Assembly: GCA_002167855.2 (NCBI GenBank)
Contig: NHBG02000001.1
Location: 3,078 to 65,518, forward strand
DNA from: Gammaproteobacteria bacterium TMED1
GTDB taxonomy: Bacteria; Pseudomonadota; Gammaproteobacteria; Pseudomonadales; Azotimanducaceae
Direction: 5' to 3'
DNA length: 62,441 bases
Numbering within the stretch: the first letter of the stretch is position 1; the number at the start of each line of letters is the position of its first letter. The notes under the pieces are model-generated. The model did not search any database. It was given only the letters and a program-made list of their open reading frames with translations, and had not been told where the DNA came from. Of this stretch, positions 34,481 to 47,603 are shown in pieces. A program made the translations under genes and the position numbers.

Positions 34481-34777
34481 ATGAGTATTTCGGGTAGCTA
34501 TGGGATCACTATCCACTCACCTTTCGGCGGAAGAGAGGCTATTCTCACTTTGGAGGTGGTAGGACAGAATTTGAACGGAGTCCTGGTATCAGAAGGTGCT
34601 TCTGAAGCATTCTCTGGAGGGGAAGTGGCAGGAAGTAGTTTGTCTTGGGAGATGGACTTGACACGGCCCATGCCCGTTCATTTGCTTTGTTCCGCCAATA
34701 TAATTGGGAGTTCAATAAAAGGGACGATCCAACTAGGAGGTTTCGGAAATGCGAATTTTTCTGGAGCACGGATTTGA
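34481..34777 (+). CDS. Small unknown beta-rich protein
   Basis: A 98-residue protein that I cannot assign. It has no signal peptide and no cysteine cluster. It consists of alternating strands with glycine turns: G-S-Y-G-I-T-I-H-S-P-F-G, then A-I-L-T-L-E-V-V-G-Q-N-L-N-G-V-L, F-S-G-G-E-V-A-G-S-S-L-S-W, and finally G-S-S-I-K-G-T-I-Q-L-G-G-F-G-N-A-N-F-S-G. The repeated hydrophobic-Gly pattern suggests a small beta-barrel of lipocalin or avidin-like size, which would bind a small hydrophobic ligand; this is inference. ATG at 34481 is the natural start. It sits between ccmI and dnaE on the same strand. Confidence 0.65.
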   Translation: MSISGSYGITIHSPFGGREAILTLEVVGQNLNGVLVSEGASEAFSGGEVAGSSLSWEMDLTRPMPVHLLCSANIIGSSIKGTIQLGGFGNANFSGARI

Positions 34778-34881
34778 ACCCAATCGGTGCGATTGCATAA
34801 ATATTTCTTTCGACATAACGCAGGTTTTTATACACTAACTAGTTCCCGAAAAAAATAATAAAGGAATTATCTGCTCCCTCA

Positions 34882-37800
34882 ATGCCTGCTTCGTTTATAC
34901 ACCTTCGTGTTCACTCTGAATATTCTATCCGTGACGGAATTGTAAGGATTAAACCACTTATCGAAACGGTCGTTAATAGTAGAATGCCCGCAGTTGCTGT
35001 TAACGATGATAACAACTTGTTTGCTTTAATTAAGTTTTATCAGGCGGCACAGGAACTGGGAGTTAAGCCGTTAGTTTCAGTTGATGTTACGGTTACATCG
35101 AAAGAAGCAACTGATTCCCCATCGCCCTTGGTGCTCTTTGCTCTCAATGAGATCGGATACAAAAATTTAAGTCAGCTTTTATCAAAATCATATATTGAAG
35201 GTAAGGGAGATCAATATCTGCACCTCAAAAGAGACTGGATTCCTGATTATGCCGAAGGCCTTCTCGCTTTATCTGGAGGAAAAGATGGCGACGTAGGGCG
35301 CGCGTTGCTTGGAAGGAAAGATGAGTATGCGGCTAGACTAGTTAGGGAGTGGATGGAGATTTTTCCGAATGCTTACTATTTAGAGCTTCATCGCACTGGT
35401 CGTGAAGGGGAGGAAGATTATAACGCGGCCGCAGTTGATTTGGCATTAGCACTCGATTGTCCTGTCGTTGCCACTAACCAGGTGCGATTCCTTTCTGAAG
35501 AGGAGTATGAAGCTCATGAAGCTAGGGTTTGTATTCACGAGGGGACAACACTTGACGATCCCCGCAGAGAGAAGAGGTACAGCCAAGAACAGTATTTGAA
35601 GACCCCAGAGCAGATGGTCGAGTTATTCGCGGATATTCCTGAGGCAATTGAAAATACTATCGAGATTGCTCGTCGTTGTAATGTAGATTTAGATTTAGGC
35701 AGTAATTATATGCCCGCCTATCCGGTCCCGGACGGTTATTCGGCAGAATCGTATCTTGTTGAAGTTGCTAAGTCTGGAATGGAGCAAAGACTTTTGTCTC
35801 TCAGTGAGTCTGTTGACCGAAGTATATATTTCAAACGCTTGGATTATGAGTTGTCTGTGGTTAATAAGATGGGTTTTGCAGGGTATTTTCTTATCGTTAT
35901 GGAGTTTATTCAGTGGGCGAAGGATCATGATATTCCTGTTGGTCCAGGTCGAGGATCAGGTGCTGGATCTCTTGTGGCATACTCACTCTTGATTACTAAC
36001 ATAGATCCCATAGAGTTTGATCTTTTATTTGAACGATTCCTCAATCCAGAGCGTGTTTCATTACCTGATTTCGACATTGACTTCTGCATAGATGGGCGTG
36101 ACCGAGTTATCCAGCATGTGTCAGAGCTATATGGGAGAGATGCTGTGTCGCAAATAATTACTTTCGGAACTATGGCTGCTAAAGCCGTGGTGCGTGATGT
36201 CGCGAGAGTACAGGGTAAACCGTATGGTCTAGCGGATCGTTTATCAAAAATGATTCCATTTGAACCAGGGATGACTCTCAAAAAAGCTATGCAGGATGAA
36301 CCAGTGCTTGTCGATTTCGTGACCAACAATGATGAAGCGGAAGAGATAATGGAAATGGCCTTTAGATTAGAAGGTTTGACACGAAATGTTGGTAAGCACG
36401 CTGGTGGTGTGGTTATTGCGCCAACGTGCTTGACTGACTTTACGCCTGTCTATTGTGATGCGACAGGTAACAATATGATGACGCAATTTGATATGTTGGA
36501 TGTTGAGCAGGTTGGACTTGTAAAGTTTGACTTTCTTGGACTACGCACATTAACCATCATCGATTGTGCAGTTAAGAGTATAAATGCTACCGAGAAAGCA
36601 GAAGGGAACCAAAGTGTTGATATTCATTCTATCTCCCTTGAGGATCGTTCGGTCTACGACGATCTCCAGGAAGGGAAAACAACAGCTGTATTTCAGCTCG
36701 AGTCCAGAGGAATGAAGGATATGCTCAAGAAGGTTAAACCTAACCGCTTTGCTGACATTGTAGCATTAGTTGCACTTTATAGGCCCGGCCCGATGCAATT
36801 GGCAGATGATTTTGTTAAGCGTAAGCATGGTATAGAACCTGTAGATTATCTCCATCCCAGCCTAGAGGGAGTCCTCGAAGGGACCTACGGGGTAATGCTA
36901 TACCAGGAGCAGGTTATGCAGATTGCACAGGTCCTGGCGGGATACTCTTTGGCAGAGGCAGATATTCTTCGGAAGGCCATGGGGAAAAAGAAACCAGAAG
37001 AAATGGCAACCCAGCGAGAAATCTTTATAGAAGGCGCCTTAAAAAATGGAGTGAATAAGGAACACTCCGCTCAAATATTTGACCTTATGGAAAGATTTGC
37101 AGGGTATGGCTTCAATAAGCCTCATTCTGTTGGGTATGCGCTGGTTGCTTATCAAACTGCTTGGTTAAAACATTATTATTCCTCAGATTTTATGGCCTCT
37201 GTGCTCTCCGCGGATATGCAGAATACTGATAAGGTGGTTATCAATATAGAAGAAGTACATCTGATGGGGTTGAAGATAAACCCGCCAAGTATAAATAACG
37301 GAACTTTCCGTTTTACAGCCAAAAATAAATCTGAGATTAACTATGGATTGGGGGCTGTGAAGGGTTTGGGTGAAGGTCCTGTCGATGCTATCGTAAAAGA
37401 ACGTGAGAGGGCGGGAGCCTTTTCAGATCTGTATGAGTTTTGCGAACGCGTCAGTGTTTTAAAATTAAATCGGCGCGCGCTTGAAGCGCTTATAGGTAGC
37501 GGTGCTTTGGATGAGTTGGTGGCGTTTTCCGAAGATATTGATAAAAGTAGAGCATTGCTTTTTGCTAACCAGGAAGATGCTATGAAGCTCGCGGAACAAA
37601 AGGCTCGTAATATCGATAGCGGACTGCGGGACCTATTCGGAGAGGATATGATGTTAGTATCTGAGGGGAACGGTCCTTACACACATATCGATTCCGTGCA
37701 AAGCCTTTCCCTTAAAAATCGACTAACAAAAGAGAAAGAAACTTTAGGTTTTTATTTAACCGCGCATCCGTTGGACATATACGGACAGGAAATAAAATTT

Positions 37801-38355
37801 CTATCAAAGTCTAGTATCTCACATTTGCGTAGAGATACTGAAGATCAAACCATCCTGGGATTGGTCGTCGCTTTTCGTGTTACCAAGAGCAGGAGAGGAG
37901 AGAACATCGCGTTTCTTACGCTCGACGATAAGACGGGCCGTATTGAAGTAAGTGTTTATGCTGAGCTTTACGAGAGGAATTACGATTTATTGCAGAAGGA
38001 TGCTGTGGTCATGATCAAAGGAAGTACTATTATGGATGACTTCACGGATAATTTGAAAATGCGAGCTACTAATATTCTAAGTGTAGAACAGGCCCGTGTG
38101 CGCCTGGCTAAAAAGTTAAAATTGAATATTGATCAGTCTGGTCTTGAACCGGATTTTTCTCGGGAGCTTGCGGCTATCCTGACTCCCTTCAAGGAGTTAA
38201 ATGGGGACGGATGTCCGGTAGTAGTGAAGTATTGTCGTTCTGAGGCGAGTGTCGAGGTAGTATTTGGAGAAAAATGGCGTGTTCGGCCCTCTGATGAATT
38301 GATGCATGATCTGCGGAATCGATATGGCTCTCGAAGAGTAAATTTGGACTATTAG
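34882..38355 (+). CDS. dnaE: DNA polymerase III alpha subunit
   Basis: The replicative polymerase catalytic subunit, 1157 residues. An N-terminal PHP domain (H-L-R-V-H-S-E-Y-S) is followed by the C-family polymerase core with G-P-G-R-G-S-G-A-G-S-L and the catalytic acidic run P-D-F-D-I-D-F (Asp396, Asp398, Asp400). Further on are the fingers, a helix-hairpin-helix region and an OB domain around residues 980-1060. Length is normal. In most gammaproteobacteria accA follows; here tilS begins 16 nt downstream. Confidence 0.97.
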   Translation: MPASFIHLRVHSEYSIRDGIVRIKPLIETVVNSRMPAVAVNDDNNLFALIKFYQAAQELGVKPLVSVDVTVTSKEATDSPSPLVLFALNEIGYKNLSQLLSKSYIEGKGDQYLHLKRDWIPDYAEGLLALSGGKDGDVGRALLGRKDEYAARLVREWMEIFPNAYYLELHRTGREGEEDYNAAAVDLALALDCPVVATNQVRFLSEEEYEAHEARVCIHEGTTLDDPRREKRYSQEQYLKTPEQMVELFADIPEAIENTIEIARRCNVDLDLGSNYMPAYPVPDGYSAESYLVEVAKSGMEQRLLSLSESVDRSIYFKRLDYELSVVNKMGFAGYFLIVMEFIQWAKDHDIPVGPGRGSGAGSLVAYSLLITNIDPIEFDLLFERFLNPERVSLPDFDIDFCIDGRDRVIQHVSELYGRDAVSQIITFGTMAAKAVVRDVARVQGKPYGLADRLSKMIPFEPGMTLKKAMQDEPVLVDFVTNNDEAEEIMEMAFRLEGLTRNVGKHAGGVVIAPTCLTDFTPVYCDATGNNMMTQFDMLDVEQVGLVKFDFLGLRTLTIIDCAVKSINATEKAEGNQSVDIHSISLEDRSVYDDLQEGKTTAVFQLESRGMKDMLKKVKPNRFADIVALVALYRPGPMQLADDFVKRKHGIEPVDYLHPSLEGVLEGTYGVMLYQEQVMQIAQVLAGYSLAEADILRKAMGKKKPEEMATQREIFIEGALKNGVNKEHSAQIFDLMERFAGYGFNKPHSVGYALVAYQTAWLKHYYSSDFMASVLSADMQNTDKVVINIEEVHLMGLKINPPSINNGTFRFTAKNKSEINYGLGAVKGLGEGPVDAIVKERERAGAFSDLYEFCERVSVLKLNRRALEALIGSGALDELVAFSEDIDKSRALLFANQEDAMKLAEQKARNIDSGLRDLFGEDMMLVSEGNGPYTHIDSVQSLSLKNRLTKEKETLGFYLTAHPLDIYGQEIKFLSKSSISHLRRDTEDQTILGLVVAFRVTKSRRGENIAFLTLDDKTGRIEVSVYAELYERNYDLLQKDAVVMIKGSTIMDDFTDNLKMRATNILSVEQARVRLAKKLKLNIDQSGLEPDFSRELAAILTPFKELNGDGCPVVVKYCRSEASVEVVFGEKWRVRPSDELMHDLRNRYGSRRVNLDY

Positions 38356-38371
38356 GGTACGGTCGTCTCTG

Positions 38372-39688
38372 ATGCACTCATTAGAGGAACGTTGGAAAGA
38401 AGATGATATCCAGTCTTATTTAAAATCCTCACGGAGGACAATAGTAGCCTTCAGTGGCGGAGTAGATTCTCTCTGCCTCCTATCCCTAGCCGCGTCACTA
38501 GACAATTCTGTACTAGCCTTGCATGTCAACCATGGGCTCGATGCAGATGCTGATAAATGGGAACAGTTGTGTCGCCAGCACACCGAAAAACTCGGTGTCA
38601 TGTTTGAATGCTTTAAAGTAAAAGTCGATACAAAGGGTAGTATTGAAGAGAATGCTCGGAAGGCTAGATATTCGGTATTTGAAAAGGTTTTACAGGAGAA
38701 TGAGTTACTCCTGCTCGCGCACCATGCAGATGATCAGATGGAGACGGTACTATTTAATTTGTTTCGAGGGACTTCAATCCCAGGCCTTGTCGCCATGCCC
38801 CGGGTTCGAAAACTAGGAAAAGCTAGATTATTTAGGCCGCTTTTAGATGTCCCTCGAAAACGTATTCTAGAGTATTGTAAGTTTAGGGGTCTGAAATGGA
38901 TAGATGATCCAAGTAACCAGGACAAAGCTTTTGATAGAGGTTACCTGCGGCATAGTTTGATGCCAATTATTGAGGAGCGATGGCCGAACTTTCGCGCAAC
39001 TATCCTCAAGGGTATTGGAAGAGATGAAGAATTACGGCAGTCAATCGAGAGTATTGCCCAGAATGACCTTATTGATTGTCAATCAAGCTGGGGCCTAAAA
39101 TCTTCTGGATTAGTTAAATTAACGAACTCAAGAAGAGATTCTTTATTTCGGTATTGGATTGCGAAAGAGGGTTTCCAGCAGCCTACATCGGGTATTTTGC
39201 GCGCTTTATATACGGATGTCTTGATGGCAAAACCGGATTCTGAACCTTGTATATCTTGGAGTGGATGCGAGATTAGAAGATTCAAAGACAATTTAGTTCT
39301 AAAGACTCAAAATAATTTTATCCCATCAAAAGATCGGGTGGACCTCAATCCCTCATCATCTCTGAAAATAGCAGGCGGGTTGTTACGAACAGTTAAGAAA
39401 AAGGGGAGTGGCCTCAGGGTTCCTGGTTTGGATCGGGACTTATCCATCAAATTCCGACAAGGAGGCGAATCTGTGAGAGTTGATGGTAAAAGAAAGATAT
39501 TAAAGAAGGTTTTACAGGAATTAGGGGTACCCCCTTGGTTACGAGATAGACTCCCACTGATATACCTAGGTGATACTTTGGTTGCGATTCCAGGTATCCC
39601 TTCCTGGAGTACCCTTCCGATTGTGGTCTCAGAGCAGTTGGCTAAACCTTGCGAAGACGGTCTATTGTTTTGGTTTGATAGTGCTTAA
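38372..39688 (+). CDS. tilS: tRNA(Ile)-lysidine synthase
   Basis: This enzyme converts C34 of tRNA-Ile(CAU) to lysidine so that it reads AUA. The N-terminal PP-loop is Ser28-Gly-Gly-Val-Asp-Ser33, followed by H-V-N-H-G-L and L-L-A-H-H-A-D-D-Q. The C-terminal half has the TilS substrate-binding domains (K-K-V-L-Q-E-L-G-V-P-P-W-L-R-D-R-L-P). It is 438 residues long. Position between dnaE and pyrG is as usual except for the missing accA. Confidence 0.95.
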   Translation: MHSLEERWKEDDIQSYLKSSRRTIVAFSGGVDSLCLLSLAASLDNSVLALHVNHGLDADADKWEQLCRQHTEKLGVMFECFKVKVDTKGSIEENARKARYSVFEKVLQENELLLLAHHADDQMETVLFNLFRGTSIPGLVAMPRVRKLGKARLFRPLLDVPRKRILEYCKFRGLKWIDDPSNQDKAFDRGYLRHSLMPIIEERWPNFRATILKGIGRDEELRQSIESIAQNDLIDCQSSWGLKSSGLVKLTNSRRDSLFRYWIAKEGFQQPTSGILRALYTDVLMAKPDSEPCISWSGCEIRRFKDNLVLKTQNNFIPSKDRVDLNPSSSLKIAGGLLRTVKKKGSGLRVPGLDRDLSIKFRQGGESVRVDGKRKILKKVLQELGVPPWLRDRLPLIYLGDTLVAIPGIPSWSTLPIVVSEQLAKPCEDGLLFWFDSA

Positions 39689-39796
39689 TAATTGTTTTGA
39701 AAATGCTTTTTGCGTTGAGGCTTATGGTCTGAGGTGTTAACCTTCAATCCCATCTCGGTCTTTCTTCATGGCCTGCATTAGCCCAATGGGAATTGA

Positions 39797-41425
<1,629 letters not shown>

Positions 41426-41478
41426 TTCTCTTGTTAGTTTTTTTGTGCACGAATAGTTGAATAGAGGGTGAAGTAATA

Positions 41479-43854
<2,376 letters not shown>

Positions 43855-43866
43855 GACTTGGCAGAT

Positions 43867-44565
43867 ATGGACTCTCTCGACTCTTTGTCTGGTATAAGTG
43901 TGGTGGTTCCTGCAGCAGGCGTTGGAAAGCGTATGCTAACCAAGGGTGTTCCTAAGCAGTATATGACTGTTCTGGGAAAACCGGTTCTCCAGATCACGCT
44001 TGAAAAAATCCTTTCCCTGAAGCCAGACCGCGTAATATTAGTAGTCTCTCCTTGCGATAATCGCTACAAATTTATTGATATTGTCCAGGCCTGTGAAGTT
44101 GTAGTGGGGGGTGATGAACGAGCGAATTCTGTATTGAATGGTTTATCGTCACTCGATGTTAATGATCAACATTTTGTAATGGTACACGATGCAGTAAGAC
44201 CCTGTGTGCGCACCAGTGATATATTGCGTTTGGCTAATGCCGTTAAAGACCACAAGATTGGTGGGTTGTTGGCAGTACCAGTATTTCAGTCTTTGAAAAA
44301 AGTGTCAGGAGTCCTCGTAAAAACTATTGATCGAGAAGGCGTTTGGCAGGCGCAAACACCTCAGATATTCCGTTATAAAATATTGTTCGATGCAATTAAC
44401 AAGGCATTGAAAATGAATTACAAGCTCGGTGATGAATCTCAAGCAATCGAGCTCTTTGGACGCGAAGTCCTAGTATTAAAAGGACATCTAGATAATATAA
44501 AAATCACGGAGCAAGATGATCTGGAATTGGCTCGCTATTATTTTGAGAAGAGCACGTGCGAATAG
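43867..44565 (+). CDS. ispD: 2-C-methyl-D-erythritol 4-phosphate cytidylyltransferase
   Basis: Third enzyme of the MEP isoprenoid pathway. The nucleotide-binding P-A-A-G-V-G-K-R-M and P-K-Q-Y are near the N-terminus, followed by V-H-D-A-V-R-P and Q-A-Q-T-P-Q-I-F-R. The frame also offers TTG at 43858; ATG at 43867 is preferred. ispF overlaps its end by 10 nt. Confidence 0.96.
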   Translation: MDSLDSLSGISVVVPAAGVGKRMLTKGVPKQYMTVLGKPVLQITLEKILSLKPDRVILVVSPCDNRYKFIDIVQACEVVVGGDERANSVLNGLSSLDVNDQHFVMVHDAVRPCVRTSDILRLANAVKDHKIGGLLAVPVFQSLKKVSGVLVKTIDREGVWQAQTPQIFRYKILFDAINKALKMNYKLGDESQAIELFGREVLVLKGHLDNIKITEQDDLELARYYFEKSTCE

Positions 44566-45038
44566 GCCAGGGTTTTGATGCTCACCGCTTTTATGGCAAG
44601 GCGGGAGCTTTTAATATTGCCCTTGGGGGGATAGAAATCCCATGCGATCAAAGCGTTGAGGCACATTCTGACGGAGATGTACTTCTGCATTCTCTTTGTG
44701 ATGCTCTCTTGGGCTCATTAGCATTGGGAGATATTGGTTTTCATTTCCCAGATACTGACTCGAAATTTGCCAAGATAAATAGTGCCAAGTTGCTTGAGTC
44801 TACTATGGCGCTTATTACGGAGAATCACTACGTTGTTTGCAATGTGGACCTTACTCTGATTGCAGAAAAGCCGAAGATTGCTGCTTATGTTGGTTCCATG
44901 CGTCGAGTTATATCAGATATCTTAGATGTGTCGTTCGATAAAGTGAGTATCAAGGCCACAACTACTGAGGGGATGGGTTTCGTGGGAAGGGGAGAGGGTC
45001 TTGGCGCAATAGCAGTTGTTTTAGTGGATCAGCGCTGA
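44556..45038 (+). CDS. ispF: 2-C-methyl-D-erythritol 2,4-cyclodiphosphate synthase
   Basis: Fifth step of the MEP pathway. The 160-residue protein starts at GTG (M-R-I-G-Q-G-F-D-A-H) with metal ligands in D-A-H and the later histidine of H-S-D-G-D-V-L-L-H. It keeps G-D-I-G-x-H-F-P-D-T-D and the C-terminal T-T-E-G-M-G-F-V-G-R. It overlaps ispD by 10 nt. Confidence 0.97.
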   Translation: MRIGQGFDAHRFYGKAGAFNIALGGIEIPCDQSVEAHSDGDVLLHSLCDALLGSLALGDIGFHFPDTDSKFAKINSAKLLESTMALITENHYVVCNVDLTLIAEKPKIAAYVGSMRRVISDILDVSFDKVSIKATTTEGMGFVGRGEGLGAIAVVLVDQR

Positions 45039-45052
45039 ATCATGGTGTCGAG

Positions 45053-45289
45053 ATGAATCTTGCCTTTAAGTACCAACCGCTTGATCTTCACGGATCCATC
45101 AAACGCTCGGTAAATGACTTCGTCGTCAAGGAAAAACCAGCGGAAATTACGGTTGGTAGTGGTGAGCATGTAGACCTAAAGATTAGGAAAAGACATGCAA
45201 ACACTTATTGGATAGCACAGCAGTTAGCGGAATTTTGTGACTTAAAACCATTAGATATCGGCTATGCGGGCAGGAAGAGAATATTTTGA
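45053..45289 (+). pseudogene. truD: Truncated tRNA pseudouridine synthase TruD remnant
   Basis: A 78-codon frame matches the first quarter of TruD, which isomerises U13 of some tRNAs and is normally about 340-350 residues. The N-terminal D-F-V-V-K-E, R-K-R-H-A-N-T and D-I-G-Y-A-G-R-K stretches fit. The protein then ends after R-I-F, exactly where the catalytic G-Y-A-G-x-K-D-R-x-A loop should supply the Asp. The remaining three quarters of truD and the surE gene that usually follows are absent; pcm starts at the truncation point. The surviving frame shows no internal stop or decay, so the event looks recent or the peptide is tolerated. It cannot be catalytic. Confidence 0.85.
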
Positions 45290-45945
45290 ATAAGGATCTG
45301 TCTGGTATTGGTATGACCTCACAAAGAACTAGAAATCGATTAATTGATCGTTTGCGAGTTCAAGGTATTGAAGACGAGAAGCTTCTCAATGTTATAGGTG
45401 CCTTACCAAGGCACCTCTTCGTCGACGAGGCTCTTGCGCATCGAGCTTACGAGGATACAGCGTTACCTATTGGATTTAACCAGACGATATCCCGACCGTA
45501 TATTGTTGCACGAATGACAGAATTATTACTTTGCCAAGGACCTATTTCCAGTGTTTTGGAGATTGGGACGGGTTCTGGGTATCAGGCATCCGTCTTGGCT
45601 AAATTAATAGATAGGGTTTATACCGTTGAAAGAATATCAGGCATGTTAGAACGAGCAGTCTTAAAATTTGAAATGTTAGGTTTACGCAATATTCAGTCGT
45701 ATCATTCTGATGGGCTAACGGGGTTGACGCAATATGGGCCTTTTGACGGGATTATCCTAACTGCATCTCCCACGCATATCCCAGAAGTACTCGTAGAACA
45801 GTTGGTCGTCGGAGGGAGGATGGTTTTACCGCTCAGTAGTGGGGATTTACAGGAGTTGGTTGTAGTGACGCGAACGAATGCAGATTTTGAAGTAGAGGTT
45901 GTGGAGCGCGTCAACTTTGTCCCGCTTGTTAGTGGCAAATTATGA
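45286..45945 (+). CDS. pcm: Protein-L-isoaspartate O-methyltransferase
   Basis: Repairs isoaspartyl residues in aged proteins with SAM. Motifs include R-H-L-F-V-D-E-A-L-A-H-R-A-Y-E-D, L-P-I-G-x-N-Q-T-I-S-R-P-Y-I-V-A-R-M-T-E-L-L and the SAM site V-L-E-I-G-T-G-S-G-Y-Q. TTG at 45286 has an AGGAAGAG upstream and gives the D-L-S-G-I-G-M-T-S-Q-R-T-R start seen in some relatives. ATG at 45313 (M-T-S-Q-R-T-R) is the alternative. The gene directly abuts the broken truD, with surE missing. Confidence 0.95.
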   Translation: MNKDLSGIGMTSQRTRNRLIDRLRVQGIEDEKLLNVIGALPRHLFVDEALAHRAYEDTALPIGFNQTISRPYIVARMTELLLCQGPISSVLEIGTGSGYQASVLAKLIDRVYTVERISGMLERAVLKFEMLGLRNIQSYHSDGLTGLTQYGPFDGIILTASPTHIPEVLVEQLVVGGRMVLPLSSGDLQELVVVTRTNADFEVEVVERVNFVPLVSGKL

Positions 45946-46862
45946 GATACATTTGTATAGGTCTTGTGATGGGAATAGCCGAAATCTTACCTGGAGTTTC
46001 CGGTGGGACTATAGCTTTTATTTCAGGTATTTATAGTCGCCTACTCAATGCACTGAAGAGTTTGAATCCTAAATTACTAGTTGATTTTTATAGAACAGGT
46101 TTCAGGGTTACCTGGAAAGCACTGGACGTCTTTTTTCTACTATCATTATTTTTAGGAATGGGTATAGGAATTGTTTTATTTGCAAATGTCATTAGTTTTT
46201 TGCTCCAAAATAAACCTGTAATGCTTTGGTCTTTTTTCTTCGGCTTAGTACTTGCCTCATGTGTTGTGATCATTCGAGATACCAATATGCGTATCTTTGA
46301 AACTTACCTATATTTAGGTATCGGCATATCAGTTGGACTATTAGTAACGCAGTTCGAGCCATTAGATATCGAGCCTACTCCTATTTCCTTATTTTTTGGA
46401 GGCATCATTTCAGTTTGTGCATGGATCTTGCCTGGCATTTCTGGAAGTTTCGTGCTTTTAATTTTTGGGCTGTATAGCTATGTAATTGAGTCCATACGCT
46501 CTTTCGATCTCGCTGCTTTATCTGCGCTGGTTGCGGGATGCGTACTTGGTATTATGCTTTTTTCTCGAATATTATCTTTTCTGCTAGCAAAGTTTCGCAA
46601 CAAGGTACTTTCAGTATTAGTTGGCTTAATGTTTGGGTCTCTAGTAAAGCTATGGCCTTGGAAAAGTACTCTAAGCTATCAAATGGGTAGTGATGGGTCT
46701 CAAATGCCTCTTATCCAAGAGGCAGTATTGCCTAGCACATATACAATACTAACTAACCAGGAAGCAGATGTTCTCCAAGCGCTCTTGGCAGTCTCTCTTG
46801 GTGCGGCACTGGTGATAATTCTTCACCGTATAAACTTAAGAAGTAATATATCTTATGATTAA
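45942..46862 (+). CDS. DUF368-family membrane protein (PopT-type undecaprenyl phosphate translocase)
   Basis: A 306-residue polytopic membrane protein that opens with the DUF368 hallmark G-L-V-M-G-I-A-E-I-L-P-G-V-S-G-G-T-I-A and repeats a related S-V-C-A-W-I-L-P-G-I-S-G-S-F in the second half. This is an inverted repeat of two P-G-x-S-G re-entrant motifs. Family members have been shown to recycle undecaprenyl phosphate across the inner membrane. It overlaps pcm by 4 nt and precedes nlpD, a common order. It would support the lipopolysaccharide and glycolipid pathways encoded elsewhere in the window. Confidence 0.9.
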   Translation: MRYICIGLVMGIAEILPGVSGGTIAFISGIYSRLLNALKSLNPKLLVDFYRTGFRVTWKALDVFFLLSLFLGMGIGIVLFANVISFLLQNKPVMLWSFFFGLVLASCVVIIRDTNMRIFETYLYLGIGISVGLLVTQFEPLDIEPTPISLFFGGIISVCAWILPGISGSFVLLIFGLYSYVIESIRSFDLAALSALVAGCVLGIMLFSRILSFLLAKFRNKVLSVLVGLMFGSLVKLWPWKSTLSYQMGSDGSQMPLIQEAVLPSTYTILTNQEADVLQALLAVSLGAALVIILHRINLRSNISYD

Positions 46863-46889
46863 GAAGTTATCCCATCAAAATACGAACAT

Positions 46890-47603
46890 GTGATGCGTTG
46901 GATTTGGTTGATTTTCTTTTCAGTTTTTTTATCGGGTTGTGGTAACTCAGGAACTATTCCTGTGAGGGACGGCTCTAACGGTGTTGCTCCTAATTATTAT
47001 CGTGTAAAAGAGGGAGATACACTTTATTCAATCTCTTGGAAATACCATCTTGACTACAAATCTGTTGCCGCAGCAAATGACATTCAAGCACCCTATACGA
47101 TATATGTAGGTCAGAACATTTTGCTTCGTGGCAAGAAATCTTCGGAGGTTGAGGATGGAATAAAGCATCAAGCAAGTGCCAAGAAAAAATCAGCTCGGAC
47201 CGATAAAGCATCTACTGGATTAGTTGTTCCAAATGAGAAATTGAGATGGCAATGGCCAATCGAGGGAGAAGTAATAAAAGAGTTTTCTCTGTCAGGAACC
47301 ATTAATAAGGGTATTGACATAAAAGGTTCCTCGGGACAGAGGGTCAATGCGGCAGCCGATGGTACAGTAGTTTATGCGGGAGGTAATCTTAGGGGCTACG
47401 GAAAACTTGTGATTTTAAAGCACAATCATAGATTCCTAAGTGCTTATGGCAATAATCAGGAGATACGGGTTCGTGAGGGTGAAAAGGTTAGGGGGGGGCA
47501 AGTAGTCGGGACCTTGGGCGCAAGCACATCTTTAGCAGAAATATTGCATTTTGAAATCAGGCTAGATGGTAGACCCCACAATCCGCTTAACTATCTACCT
47601 TAG
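46890..47603 (+). CDS. nlpD: NlpD-like murein hydrolase activator with LysM and degenerate LytM domains
   Basis: A 237-residue outer-membrane lipoprotein candidate. The signal ends in a lipobox-like L-S-G-C (Cys17). A LysM domain follows (Y-R-V-K-E-G-D-T-L-Y-S-I-S-W-K-Y, about residues 38-83), then a C-terminal M23/LytM domain (about 125-237). The LytM zinc ligands are lost: the H-x-x-x-D site reads G-I-D-I-K-G and the H-x-H site reads H-F-E. The protein should therefore activate an amidase such as AmiC rather than cut peptidoglycan. rpoS, which normally follows, is absent. Confidence 0.9.
   Translation: MMRWIWLIFFSVFLSGCGNSGTIPVRDGSNGVAPNYYRVKEGDTLYSISWKYHLDYKSVAAANDIQAPYTIYVGQNILLRGKKSSEVEDGIKHQASAKKKSARTDKASTGLVVPNEKLRWQWPIEGEVIKEFSLSGTINKGIDIKGSSGQRVNAAADGTVVYAGGNLRGYGKLVILKHNHRFLSAYGNNQEIRVREGEKVRGGQVVGTLGASTSLAEILHFEIRLDGRPHNPLNYLP

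Noticed and set aside
45053..45289. Single-base frameshift as the cause of the short truD
   Set aside because: The downstream sequence in all frames is pcm, not TruD-like, so the rest of truD is physically missing rather than out of frame.
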